Assembly: GCA_963817335.1 (NCBI GenBank)
Contig: CAWFNX010000005.1
Location: 1,488,001 to 1,552,000, forward strand
Reading direction: 5' to 3'
Length of the DNA: 64,000 nucleotides
Source: AV40 sp963817335
GTDB taxonomy: Bacteria; Verrucomicrobiota; Verrucomicrobiia; Chthoniobacterales; UBA10450
The notes beneath the pieces are model-generated. The model was not told where the DNA came from, searched no databases, and was given only the letters and a program-made list of their open reading frames with translations. Shown here piece by piece: positions 1 to 7,792 of this stretch (the first letter of the stretch is position 1; each line of letters opens with the position of its first letter). The position numbers were made by a program, and so were the translations under genes.

Positions 1-50
1 CTTGTTCTGGCCTTCGGAAACCACAACGGTTGCTGTGCTAGCTAATACCC

Positions 51-56
51 AGGAGA
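51..56 (+). promoter_or_regulatory. Shine-Dalgarno site of the first gene
   Basis: AGGAGA lies 4 to 5 bases before the ATG at 61. It is one of the clearest ribosome binding sites in the window and fixes the start of the duplicated-domain protein. Confidence 0.75.
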
Positions 57-60
57 AGAA

Positions 61-657
61 ATGAAAAAAATCATGTGTCAAACGTTCGTGACGTTGTTTG
101 CAACCGGTCTCTGTTATTTCCCGGCGCTTTTAACCGCCCATACCCTCGATGCTGATGCGGGAGATCTCAGCGGAAGGTGGATTGGCTATTACGAAGACGG
201 CACTAAATCGGAATACGTTTGGTCAATCCGCCAAACCGGTTCGACTCTTTCGATCGAAAATGTCGGCGGTAAAACAGCCAAGTCGAAGGGACGGATTGAA
301 GGCGATAAAGTTTTTGCGCAAGATTTTGCCACCCAAAACGGAAAACTGTCCGACGACGGCATGAAGATCAAGTGGTCCGATGGCGTGGTTTGGAAAAAAG
401 TAGCGAGCGCGGCCGATCTCAGCGGAAAGTGGATTGGCTATTACGAGGACGGAAGTAAATCGGAATATGTTTGGGCGATCAAACAAACCGGTGGGACTCT
501 GTCGATCGAGAATGTCGGGGGTAAGACAGCCAAGTCGAGAGGACGCGTGGAAGGCGATAAAGTCTTTGCGCAAGACTTTGCCACCCAAAACGGAAAGCTC
601 TCCGCTGACGGGACACAGATCAAGTGGACCGACGGTGTGGTGTGGAAAAAACAATAG
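61..657 (+). CDS. Secreted protein made of two near-identical 79-residue domains
   Basis: I do not recognise the family. Residues 1 to about 27 look like a signal peptide, so the product is probably exported. The mature part is two copies of one 79-residue unit (residues 35-113 and 119-197), each starting DLSG(R/K)WIGYYEDG and ending DGVVWKK. The copies also match closely at the DNA level (about 163-399 and 415-651, offset 252 bases), so the duplication is recent or kept alike by conversion. The unit is rich in Trp, Tyr and Gly with alternating hydrophobic residues, as in a small beta-barrel or beta-sandwich. AGGAGA precedes the ATG. Function is unknown. Confidence 0.8.
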   Translation: MKKIMCQTFVTLFATGLCYFPALLTAHTLDADAGDLSGRWIGYYEDGTKSEYVWSIRQTGSTLSIENVGGKTAKSKGRIEGDKVFAQDFATQNGKLSDDGMKIKWSDGVVWKKVASAADLSGKWIGYYEDGSKSEYVWAIKQTGGTLSIENVGGKTAKSRGRVEGDKVFAQDFATQNGKLSADGTQIKWTDGVVWKKQ

Positions 658-693
658 CCTGAAGGCACGAGCGCGCGACGGGGCGGCGGAAGG

Positions 694-945
694 GTTGATA
701 GTTGATTGTTGATAGACGGACGCTGGGGAGATGAATTTATCTTCGCTATCGAGCTGCGAGTGACGAGTGACCGCGTAAAAGCCCGCTGCGTTCTACACTG
801 CTGCGCCACGCGGCCTTGCGGCAGTGACGGGTAGACGAGTGAACTTCGTTTTCTGACAGTTCTCTTATTCTAAAGAACCGATCAACAGCAGGCCCACATT
901 TGGGAAGTTGAGACGTTGAGACGTTGCGAGGTTGAGAAGTTGAGG
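694..945 (+). repeat. Spacer with GTTGATA, GTGACGA and TTGAGACG short arrays
   Basis: This spacer holds no gene. It contains GTTGATAGTTGATTGTTGAT (694-715), GAGTGACGAGTGACC (758-772) and a period-8 array of TTGAGANG units (about 906-945) that runs into a GCTGAAA motif. All read in the TTGAG sense on the plus strand. The last array lies inside the first copy of a 170-bp direct repeat. Confidence 0.75.
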
Positions 946-1222
946 GAAAGCTGAAATATGAAATCATGCAGGATCAACTGGTGTGCTTCGCGGAGACTGT
1001 GCGCGGGCAGCGCGAGCACACAGGCAAATGTTCCGGCGCTTACTGCGATCATCAATAGAAAGCCCACATTTGGGAGGTTGATTGTTGATTGTTGAGAGTT
1101 GAGGGAAAGGCTCAAATCTGAAATCATGCAGCGTCAACTTCGTGGGTTTCGTGCAGACTGTGCGCGGGCAGCGCGAGCACGCACGCAAATGTTCCGGCGC
1201 TCACTGCAATCATCAACAGCAA
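892..1222. repeat. Direct repeat of about 170 bp carrying the 3' end of the adjacent MFS gene
   Basis: Two tandem copies, about 892-1061 and 1062-1222, both begin GCCCACATTTGGG, continue through a TTGAG array and GAAATCATGCAG, then repeat the coding tail of the minus-strand MFS transporter (shared blocks such as TGTGCGCGGGCAGCGCGAGC and CAAATGTTCCGGCGCT). Copy 2 contains the real gene end; copy 1 is a detached, diverged tail. A trace of a third junction is visible just before 892 (GATCAACAGCAGGCCC). The gene end and the repeat array were copied together. Confidence 0.8.
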
Positions 1223-2494
1223 GCCTAACCGAAATCCACCTACGGTTGCGGCCAGGACAAACGCGCTGACGCCGAGCGCAGCACCGATCTGCCGGATAAA
1301 TTGCTGGCTGGTAGTCGCGCTACCCATGCGGGCAACCGGGACACTATTCTGCACCACGACAGTGAGTGCGGGCGAGAGCAGTCCCATTCCTGCGCCTGAG
1401 ATGAGCGCCGCAGCGATGACCCACCTGAGTCCGTGTTCGAATGCGACCATGAAAAAAAGTAGCCCCAGAATATGCACAACAATTCCGATCACACTCGGAA
1501 GTCGTTCGCCGATTCTATGGACCAATCGTCCCGCGCCGAAGGCGAACGTGCTCCATCCAATGGTGAACGCGCCAACCACCAGGCCTACGTACGCGCGGTT
1601 GTCATGAAAAGCGGCGTTGGTTGCGAGCGGCAGATAAGCGCTCAGACCGAAGCCGCTGAAGAAGGCGAGGAATGACGAAGAAATCGACGACGCGTAGCCG
1701 GCATGATGAAAGAAAGTCAACGGCAGAATGGGATGCGGCGTTCGTCCCTCATGCCAAACAAAGATGGCAAGCAGAATGATTCCGGCGCCAACGAGCGCGG
1801 CCTGCATCAGTCCGATTTGTTTCTCACCGAGATCGACAAACGCCCACATCAGGCAACTGCCGCCGGCGCCGGCGAGAAGCGCACCGGCAAAATCGAATCG
1901 GCCGACGCTATGTCCGATGCTCTCGTGCATTCCGGCGATCACGAGGAAACCAGCCACAATGGCAATCGGCACGTTGATCAGGAAAGCCCAGCGCCATGAA
2001 ACGTGGGTCACGATCAGCGTCCCCAGGAGTGGTCCGGCAACACTCGCGATCGCCCACGCGCTGCTGGCCGCGCCCAGCGCCCGGCCGCGTTTGTTAGGCG
2101 GATATACAACTCCGAGCAGAACAAACGGAAGCGTGGCAACGGCTCCCGCTCCGATGCCCTGGATGGCGCGAGCGCCGATGAACTCCATCATCGTACGCGC
2201 GATGGCGCAGAGTCCGCTCCCGACCGTGAACGCAACAATGCCGACGAGATAGGTGCGTCGGCGTCCCCAGCGATCGGACCCCGGTCCCCAGATCGGCATC
2301 GATACCGCCGCGGCGAGCATGTAAGCCGCAAATGTCCACGCGTAGAGGTGTGCACCGCCAAGCTCAGGCAACGCCACTGGCATGACCGTGCTGACGATCG
2401 TGTTGTCGAGACCGGCAAGAATGATCGTGAACAACACACCGAGCAAGACCAGCACGCCGCTCTGTCTCTGCCCGGAGGAATCCAGCGTTCGCAT
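1124..2494 (-). CDS. MFS drug exporter, DHA2/EmrB-like
   Basis: Inner-membrane proton-driven exporter of the major facilitator superfamily. The 456-residue product starts with a short polar stretch, then TM1 ending in a LDNTIVSTVMPVALPELG motif as in EmrB/QacA-type proteins. It has the inter-TM2/3 motif GPGSDRWGRRR (about residues 71-81), the GARAIQGIGAGA motif in TM4 and GPLLGTLIVTHVSWRWAFLINVPI in the antiporter motif C region. The substrate cannot be told. It is transcribed alone; the spacer before its start is filled with short arrays. Its 3' end is duplicated downstream with a repeat array. The ATG at 2494 gives a normal N terminus. Confidence 0.88.
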   Translation of the reverse strand: MRTLDSSGQRQSGVLVLLGVLFTIILAGLDNTIVSTVMPVALPELGGAHLYAWTFAAYMLAAAVSMPIWGPGSDRWGRRRTYLVGIVAFTVGSGLCAIARTMMEFIGARAIQGIGAGAVATLPFVLLGVVYPPNKRGRALGAASSAWAIASVAGPLLGTLIVTHVSWRWAFLINVPIAIVAGFLVIAGMHESIGHSVGRFDFAGALLAGAGGSCLMWAFVDLGEKQIGLMQAALVGAGIILLAIFVWHEGRTPHPILPLTFFHHAGYASSISSSFLAFFSGFGLSAYLPLATNAAFHDNRAYVGLVVGAFTIGWSTFAFGAGRLVHRIGERLPSVIGIVVHILGLLFFMVAFEHGLRWVIAAALISGAGMGLLSPALTVVVQNSVPVARMGSATTSQQFIRQIGAALGVSAFVLAATVGGFRLGLLLMIAVSAGTFACVLALPAHSLHETHEVDAA

Positions 2495-2516
2495 GCTCCA
2501 TATTGCGCGTTGAGCG

Positions 2517-2652
2517 CAAAGCGCAAAGTGCGAAGTGCGAAATGCGAAGGGTGAACAGAAAAGCTGAAACGCGGAAACACTGAAAACTGAAAGCGGACGG
2601 AAGCTGGGAGCGGAAGTCAGAAGTCAGACGTCAGACGTCAGAAGTCAGACAG
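2517..2652 (+). repeat. Three adjacent short arrays: GTGCGAA, CTGAAAC and AGTCAGAC
   Basis: Between the MFS and DUF1801 genes three degenerate arrays follow each other: CAAAGTGCGAAGTGCGAAAT (2524-2543), a CTGAAA family (about 2562-2594) and AGTCAGAAGTCAGACGTCAG with period 8 (about 2614-2651). The spacer holds no gene. Each family recurs elsewhere in the window in the same orientation. Confidence 0.75.
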
Positions 2653-2654
2653 GG

Positions 2655-3161
2655 TCACTTCTTCGGTTTCGCTTTCTTCACTGCGGACTTCTTTCCGATG
2701 CTCTTTCCCTTGCCCATGAGCGCCCTCGCCGCGCGGTAATTGGCCATGTGCTCGTCCACAGATACGCGCGCAACGGTGCGGCCGACTACGTCGAGAGCTA
2801 GGTCCTCCAACTTTTTGAAGCGGACGCAACCTTTACCCATGTCGAGTTTCTTGCCGCTCTTCTTGTATTCGCTGGCGAACCAGGTTGAGAGAGCGGGATG
2901 ACCGTAGAAGCACAGGAAATGCAGCACCATGCCGGACTTCTGCGATCCGAGTGCAACAAACGACAGCGGGACTTTGGGATTTTCGCCATAGCCCGCCGGA
3001 TACAGGGACAGCGGGACGTACCAACCGATCATGCCGAACTGCATACCCTCCTCATATCCGTCCGGCAGGTTCTCATTGATCACCTTGCGCACGGCGTTCA
3101 GCGCGGCGCGGCGATCCGCGGGGAGGGCGGCGAGGTATTGGGCCACGGTGGAAGCGGTCAT
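2655..3161 (-). CDS. DUF1801 domain protein
   Basis: A 168-residue cytoplasmic protein of the DUF1801 (YdhG-like) family. The recognisable core is an N-terminal helix (YLAALPADRRAALNAVRKVI), the PDGYEEGMQFGMIGWYVPL segment (about residues 54-72) and the FYGHPALSTWF region. The last 20 residues are a Lys/Ala-rich basic tail (GKKSAVKKAKPKK), which could bind nucleic acid; this is inference. Members are small stand-alone proteins without an established reaction. The start is the ATG at 3161; a GTTGAGTGTTGATAG array lies directly upstream, so no clear promoter is visible. Confidence 0.8.
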   Translation of the reverse strand: MTASTVAQYLAALPADRRAALNAVRKVINENLPDGYEEGMQFGMIGWYVPLSLYPAGYGENPKVPLSFVALGSQKSGMVLHFLCFYGHPALSTWFASEYKKSGKKLDMGKGCVRFKKLEDLALDVVGRTVARVSVDEHMANYRAARALMGKGKSIGKKSAVKKAKPKK

Positions 3162-3167
3162 GTGATA

Positions 3168-3453
3168 GTTGAGTGTTGATAGTTGAGAGTTGAGGGAATC
3201 TCAAGCGGCGGGACGCTGTGAGCATTTTATGAATGGAGCGCGTGGGACGCGCGACATAGAAGGGTCCGAGCCGGACTGGCAAATAGTGACGAGAGTAGGA
3301 GCGAGTGAGTGCGGCAACAAACGAGTTTCAATCAGCCTAGAGAATCATGCCGCTCTGCGGCAAACCAAAAGAGGGAACAAAATCGATGGGCTAGCGGGAG
3401 CGTAAGCCGGCGACTCGGCTTGGGAGACCGAACGGTGCGGCGGATAAGCTGCA
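3168..3453 (+). repeat. GTTGAGTGTTGATA array and otherwise empty spacer
   Basis: A period-8 array (3168-3195) opens a spacer of about 290 bases. The rest shows no convincing reading frame on either strand; the only structure seen is AAGCCG-GCGACT-CGGCTT near 3403-3422, a six-pair hairpin without a T-run. Confidence 0.6.
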
Positions 3454-4248
3454 CTACTTTTCTGGACGCGCGACAACAACTGTAAACGGCACCTCCGCGC
3501 GCAGCGGTCCGGCGGTTTGTAAGCGCTGGTCGATTGACGCGCCCCAGCGGCGCACGTCTTCGCCGGTGGCGAATCCTTTTTCCACGATCATGTCACGCGC
3601 GGTCCAGGCCGGGGAACGCTCGACCGTGACCTGATCGATGTGGGTGCGAGTGGCGATGACAGAAAAACCGTGTGCGCCCACAAGATCGACGAGCGCGCGA
3701 CCGATGTTCGGGTCATTGCCCTGCGACCGCATCATCTTGATCCAACTGTCTTCGAGTTCCTTTTCCTCGACGGTGGGTTCGGAAAAACGAATGTCGTCTT
3801 CAGTCGCTTCGACCGACAAAAGCGCGCCCCCCGGTGCGAGGAGATCGCGAACGTGCGCAAAAATTTGGTCGAGGCGTGGTCCGTTATGCATCAGGACATT
3901 CCGGATCATGACAACATCGACGGTTCCCGGCGGCAAACCGGTCGCAGTGGCATCGGCCTGAACGATTCGCACGGCGTCCTCGAGACGAGCCGCGCGCAAC
4001 AAGGCGCGAGCCGCCTTGAGCGCATCGTCCGAACGCTCGACCGCAATAACCGAACCGCCGGGGCTGGTTCGCTCGACGAGCACGGGGAGCAAAATACCGG
4101 GACCACAGCCAAGATCGACAACGCGAGCTCCCGCGCGAATGCCGGCGAGATCCCAGAGGTCGGCTTCCGCTTCAGCCGCTCCGGCGGCCATGGCGCGGTA
4201 ACGCACGATCTCAGCTTCATCCAAAACAAAAGAGTATTCTCGTGACAT
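3454..4248 (-). CDS. Class I SAM-dependent methyltransferase
   Basis: A 264-residue cytoplasmic methyltransferase. The Rossmann motifs are in the usual order: motif I VVDLGCGPGILLPVL (about residues 44-58), the acidic end of strand 2 in VIAVERSD, the motif II region RIVQADATATGLP and motif III VDVVMIRNVLMH, then LLAPGGALLSVEA. This fits the methyltransferase 11/25 group (UbiE-like fold), but the acceptor cannot be told; the N-terminal MSREYSFVLDEAEIVRYR is shared with many unassigned relatives. ATG at 4248 is supported by GGAG about 9 bases upstream. Transcribed alone. Confidence 0.85.
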   Translation of the reverse strand: MSREYSFVLDEAEIVRYRAMAAGAAEAEADLWDLAGIRAGARVVDLGCGPGILLPVLVERTSPGGSVIAVERSDDALKAARALLRAARLEDAVRIVQADATATGLPPGTVDVVMIRNVLMHNGPRLDQIFAHVRDLLAPGGALLSVEATEDDIRFSEPTVEEKELEDSWIKMMRSQGNDPNIGRALVDLVGAHGFSVIATRTHIDQVTVERSPAWTARDMIVEKGFATGEDVRRWGASIDQRLQTAGPLRAEVPFTVVVARPEK

Positions 4249-4277
4249 ATCGAAAGCTCCGTAATGCGCTGGTCCAA

Positions 4278-4370
4278 TTAATTCAGACGCTCGCGAAGTT
4301 CAACAGTGATACGTTGTCCGGCTTTCTTGCCAATGGCTTCACGAATCTTGGCGCTAACCGCAAGGAACTG
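4278..4370 (-). pseudogene. Remnant of a DUF1905 gene (C-terminal end only)
   Basis: The minus strand reads AVSAKIREAIGKKAGQRITV followed by ELRERLN and a stop at 4278-4280. This matches the C terminus of DUF1905 proteins and closely resembles the end of the DUF1905 frame at 6205 (PVNAKIRQAIGKKPGQRITV). The N-terminal two thirds are missing; upstream the sequence turns into short arrays. Confidence 0.65.
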
Positions 4371-4398
4371 GGAGATTGGAGGAAGGGGGCGATTAAGA

Positions 4399-4450
4399 AC
4401 TGAAACGCTGACACGAAGAAGTGATCGGTGACAAGTGGACCGTGACCGGC
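4399..4450 (+). repeat. CTGAAACGCTGACA and GTGATCGGTGACAAGTG arrays
   Basis: Short degenerate units of the CTGAAAC and GTGACAA families lie between the DUF1905 remnant and the PEP-CTERM-like gene, in the same orientation as other copies. Confidence 0.6.
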
Positions 4451-4520
4451 AAGAAAGCCACCTAACGAAAACCCGCTATGATCGGGAATTGGCCCGATCC
4501 TAGCTTAAGTAGCAGCGCCT

Positions 4521-5339
4521 ATGAGACTTCTCCTTTCAGTTAGGAGCGGCGAATTGCTGCGTTTAGCGAGATCGTTGTGCGTTGTTCTGTTTTTGATTCC
4601 AGGAACCTCGGCGACAGCCAGCATGACGTTCCTCTGGCCCACCAGCGCCACCCCCTGGAGCGCGGGTACGCCGTCAGCAGGGCAAACCGCCACCGCGAGT
4701 TTCACCAGCGTCAACCCGAACGACATTACCGTGAGTATTAACAACAGCGGCGCCGGTCCTCAAGGCATGAACTTCATCCCCCAATGCCCTTCCATTAACA
4801 CGGACCAATTCACGGGCGGGTTCACCGGTGTCAACGGTCTCCAATTAATAGTGAGTAACTCTGACGCTGTAGGAACCTACATTCGAACCACAGTCAGCTT
4901 TGCCACACCCGTCGCGAACTTATCGTTCCAGATTTGGGACGTGGATTTTAAATCCAACCAGTTTGCTGACAAAATCTATAATATTCAGGCCCTGGCGGTC
5001 GGTGGTGTTACGGTTGGCCCCGACTCCGTGACAAGTGTCACGCCCGGTTTCAATACAATTACAGGTTCGGGGCTGAGCACGGTTGTGATTGGTACCGCGG
5101 CCGCGAACGACACCACAAATCAGGGCTCGATCAACATCGTGTTTAACGGACCGATCACACAGTTTTCGTTCGATTGGTCCAACAATGATCCGAAACTTGG
5201 TCAGCAAGGAATAGCGCTCGGCCCGCTCACTTACGACGCGGTTCCCGAGAGCGGCTCAGTCCTCAGCACGGCCGCAGCCTGTCTGATGATAGTCGGGTTC
5301 GAGTGGTTGAGGCGACCGAAAAACAGAAGTCGCCGCTAA
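4521..5339 (+). CDS. PEP-CTERM-like sorted extracellular protein
   Basis: A 272-residue exported protein. It has an N-terminal signal (LCVVLFLIPGTSATAS, about residues 20-35), a beta-rich Asn/Thr/Ser/Gly-rich body, and a C-terminal sorting tail: VPESG at about residue 241, a hydrophobic segment (SVLSTAAACLMIVGFEWL) and a basic RRPKNRSRR end. This is the tripartite PEP-CTERM arrangement, with PES in place of PEP. In the family such tails are handled by exosortase and the protein is delivered to the surface or matrix; no exosortase is in the window. The body resembles no domain I can name. The ATG at 4521 lacks a strong ribosome binding site. Confidence 0.7.
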   Translation: MRLLLSVRSGELLRLARSLCVVLFLIPGTSATASMTFLWPTSATPWSAGTPSAGQTATASFTSVNPNDITVSINNSGAGPQGMNFIPQCPSINTDQFTGGFTGVNGLQLIVSNSDAVGTYIRTTVSFATPVANLSFQIWDVDFKSNQFADKIYNIQALAVGGVTVGPDSVTSVTPGFNTITGSGLSTVVIGTAAANDTTNQGSINIVFNGPITQFSFDWSNNDPKLGQQGIALGPLTYDAVPESGSVLSTAAACLMIVGFEWLRRPKNRSRR

Positions 5340-5412
5340 CAGCTAGGAGCACGGAGCTTGGAGTAACAAGAAGTTGAGGGCAGTACGCTCTGCGTGATGG
5401 CCGGGAAAAAAA

Positions 5413-5480
5413 GGGGTCGTATCTCAAGATTCAAGATTCGAAGAACGTTGAGGCGCTGAGCAGTTGAGAAGTTGAGGCAA
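5413..5480 (+). repeat. GGGGTCGTATCT element with TTGAG array, copy 1
   Basis: GGGGTCGTATCTCAAGATTC begins an element that ends in a TTGAG array (GTTGAGGCGCTGAGCAGTTG, about 5447-5466, continuing to 5475). The same head plus tail occurs at about 14846 and 17963, so this is a composite dispersed repeat. Confidence 0.7.
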
Positions 5481-5499
5481 CGTCTGCAAGTTAGAAGGT

Positions 5500-6138
5500 A
5501 TGACGTATCCGGTGCCGACCAATGAGGCCGAGCGATTGCGCACGCTGCGCTCGTACCGGATTCTCGATACCAAACCGGAAGAACGATTCGATGAACTGAC
5601 TCAGCTAGCGGCGCTCATTTGTGATGCGCCGATTTCGCTGATCAGTCTAATTGACACCGATCGGCAGTGGTTCAAGTCCCGGTTCGGGCTCGATTTACAA
5701 GAGACGCCCCGGGCACAGGCATTTTGCACTCATGCAATCATGCAGCCGGAAATGTTTGTGGTTTCAGATGCGGCGAAAGACGAACGTTTCTCAAAGAATC
5801 CGTTCGTGACGGGTGAAGCGCACATTCGCTTTTATGCGGGGGCGCCTTTGGCGGCGCGCGACGGGCATCTGTTGGGCACACTGTGCGTAATGGACCGCCA
5901 ACCTCATGCGCTGACTGACACTCAGAGGAGAGCGTTGGAGATTTTAAGTCGGCTGGTGATCGCAAACATCGAGCTGCAAAGGGATCTGCGGGAATTGAAA
6001 GATGCGCTTGCGGCCCGTGACGCGGCTGAAGGTCCGTCCGGAGAATCTGCTGGCAATCTGGACGCAATTATTTCCCGTCTGCAAGGAGTCGCCTCCGATT
6101 TGCAAGCCGTGCGGGAAGGCAAGATCACGGAGAAGTGA
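5500..6138 (+). CDS. GAF domain sensor protein
   Basis: A 212-residue cytoplasmic protein. Residues about 1-25 (NEAERLRTLRSYRILDT) and the PEERFDELTQLAALICDAPI start are typical of stand-alone GAF domains related to those in GGDEF and histidine kinase proteins. The domain continues through LISLIDTDRQWFKSRFGL, FCTHAI and FYAGAPL..LGTLCVMD to about residue 150. The C-terminal 60 residues are helical (IELQRDLRELKDALAARD) and could form a coiled coil for dimerisation. There is no output domain, so it probably works by partner binding. The ATG at 5500 follows a repeat array. Ligand unknown. Confidence 0.85.
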   Translation: MTYPVPTNEAERLRTLRSYRILDTKPEERFDELTQLAALICDAPISLISLIDTDRQWFKSRFGLDLQETPRAQAFCTHAIMQPEMFVVSDAAKDERFSKNPFVTGEAHIRFYAGAPLAARDGHLLGTLCVMDRQPHALTDTQRRALEILSRLVIANIELQRDLRELKDALAARDAAEGPSGESAGNLDAIISRLQGVASDLQAVREGKITEK

Positions 6139-6195
6139 CAAGTGACCTGTGACGAGCTGGAAGGTTGATAGTCGTTAGCTGAGAGTTGAGTGACG
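6133..6195 (+). repeat. GTGACAAGTGACC and GTTGATAG/GTTGAG short arrays
   Basis: AAGTGACAAGTGACCTGTGA overlaps the stop of the GAF gene and is followed by GTTGATAGTCGTTAGCTGAG and AGTTGAGTGA. Same orientation as the other arrays. Confidence 0.6.
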
Positions 6196-6204
6196 GAGAA
6201 AGCG

Positions 6205-6531
6205 TTAGTAAGTCGCTCGCGGAGTTCGAACAGTAATGCGCTGGCCGGGTTTCTTTCCAATCGCCTGGCGGATTTTGGCGTTCACCGGACGCTTGTGAGT
6301 GCCGTCACCCAACGCTATGAAAGAACTTCTGAACAGCTTGCCATCCATCGTGCCGCACACTTTGACAAGTCCGGGGGTCCCGAAGAATTTCGCGGAATCT
6401 TTCATGTTCACATAAGTCCAGCCGCCTTTCGCCGGACTCTTTTGCAAAACAGCGGTGAATCGTTTCTCTAGTTTCGGAGAAAGATCCCGCAGGATAGGAA
6501 ATAATGGCAGCGGCAAGATTGAACAGAGCAT
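6205..6531 (-). CDS. DUF1905 protein whose start is fused to MFS-derived sequence
   Basis: The DUF1905 part runs from about KLEKRFTAVLQKSPAKGGW (near 6472) through VKVCGTMDGKLFRSSF and GDGTHKRPVNAKIRQAIG to a stop at 6205. These are the family's core motifs, and the domain is about 85 residues as usual. The ATG at 6531, however, lies in DNA derived from the neighbouring MFS gene: its first 20 residues (MLCSILPLPLFPILRDLSP) are the out-of-frame reading of an MFS transmembrane segment. The native start therefore seems lost. It may be expressed from the chance ATG or be a pseudogene. Function of the family is unknown. Confidence 0.55.
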   Translation of the reverse strand: MLCSILPLPLFPILRDLSPKLEKRFTAVLQKSPAKGGWTYVNMKDSAKFFGTPGLVKVCGTMDGKLFRSSFIALGDGTHKRPVNAKIRQAIGKKPGQRITVRTPRATY

Positions 6532-7281
6532 ACATGAAGATCGTCAGCTCGAGAGGAGTGCGCCAACATCTCGTGTCCGCAAAATCAAAAACGAATTGTT
6601 GGAATTGCCGAGTCCGAAAAGAGCGATCTCCGCAAGGTATCTCCAAAATTTGCTTGGGAACTGGCGTGGGCTCACATCCAGCTTGAATTTGGCCGCCACT
6701 GCCCCTTGGCGCTCTTTAACAAGCAGCACCATAACAAGGGCAAGCAAGCCGGGAATGAGCGCCAAGTAGAAAATTGTGCGCATTCCAACATGCAATGAAT
6801 ACAGAAGGAAAATTGCGAACAACGGCCCAATGAAAGCGCCGGTATTATCGCCAATACCTTCAAGCCCAAAGGCTTTTCCCCGCAGGTGTTCGTCCACCGA
6901 AGATGCAATGAGTGCATCGCGCGGAGCCGACCGCGTTCCAGCGCCTACTCGATCGAGCAAGCGCGCACCAAAGACGCCCTGCCACGTCGTTGAAATACCT
7001 ATCAAAGGCTTGGCTATTGCCGCTGCAAGATAACCAGCCAGCGCAATAGGTTTCCTCTTTTGCAACTTGTCGGAAAGTGTGCCCGAGAAGCCTTGCACAA
7101 TGTTCTGAGCTGCCTGGGCAAAGCCGTCCACCAGTCCAACAATGCTGCCGCTCGCTTTCAGGGTTTGAGTCAGAAATACGGGCAATACGGGGTAGAGCAT
7201 TTCCGTAGAGGTGTCAGCAAAGAGACTCGCCGCGGCGAGCAGGAATGAATTCCTCGAGAGCCCGGCGAAGTATCGCTTCAT
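6473..7281 (-). pseudogene. Truncated and frameshifted MFS transporter
   Basis: From the ATG at 7281 an MFS protein reads for 245 residues (to 6544): MKRYFAGLSRNSFLLAAASL, the cytoplasmic loop GTLSDKLQKRKPIALAGY and TM helices to LFGLGNSNNSFLILRTRDVG. A one-base shift near 6555-6570 then ends the frame. In the next frame the protein continues as LELTIFMYALFNLAAAIISY then PAGSFSE, after which MFS sequence stops and DUF1905 sequence begins. A normal member has about 400 residues and 12 helices; here about half is present, so transport is unlikely. Twelve bases separate it from the upstream gene at 7294. Confidence 0.7.
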
Positions 7282-7293
7282 GCTTCGCTGGTC

Positions 7294-7701
7294 CTATTTA
7301 TCCTTCAAAGCGCGCAGAATTTCGGTAATTCCTTTAAGTTCGGTCATCTGTTCATCCTGCAATTTGGCAAGGTAAGTGAGCGTCTCGTGGTCAACTTGCG
7401 CCTTGGCTTCATTTTGAGCCTGGGTCTTGTTTTGGCTGCGTTGTAGTGCCGGCAAAGCCCACCACTGAATCCAACTGCCAGAAATAACACCAAGAGTGAT
7501 TTTGACTGTGTCCGGCGCGTTCAGCGTGAGCAGAGGCACAATCAAGGCGATGTCAAAAAGGATCACTGATGCCAGTACGTGGTTGGTAATCCACTCTAAC
7601 ACGATGTCGTTGTAATAGAGGAGCCTATGCTCGCGGCGTCTCCTGTCTTTGGCTTCCCGAAGTAATTCCTTAGGACGTCTAACGTGAGGATGGTTATGCA
7701 T
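7294..7701 (-). CDS. Small two-helix membrane protein with coiled-coil tail
   Basis: A 135-residue protein I cannot assign. A basic N terminus (RRPKELLREAKDRRRREHRL) is followed by two hydrophobic segments (about residues 36-58 ASVILFDIALIVPLLTL and 66-85 KITLGVISGSWIQWWALPAL) and a charged helical tail (residues 90-135, heptad-like QDEQMTELKGITEILRALKDK). The layout resembles small DUF1003-type or low-affinity permease-like membrane proteins, but no signature residue supports either. It lies just upstream of the decayed MFS gene. Confidence 0.6.
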   Translation of the reverse strand: MHNHPHVRRPKELLREAKDRRRREHRLLYYNDIVLEWITNHVLASVILFDIALIVPLLTLNAPDTVKITLGVISGSWIQWWALPALQRSQNKTQAQNEAKAQVDHETLTYLAKLQDEQMTELKGITEILRALKDK

Positions 7702-7792
7702 GCCGTTATCCTAACACGCGACAAATCCCGGAAGAAAAGCCCCGGGATGGCAACGTCATCAGTACTTTTAAATTGGAATCGCTCTGCCTGTT

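Noticed and set aside
3200..3453. Possible structured RNA in the spacer before the methyltransferase
   Set aside because: Only a six-pair hairpin was found; no known RNA family and no T-run.
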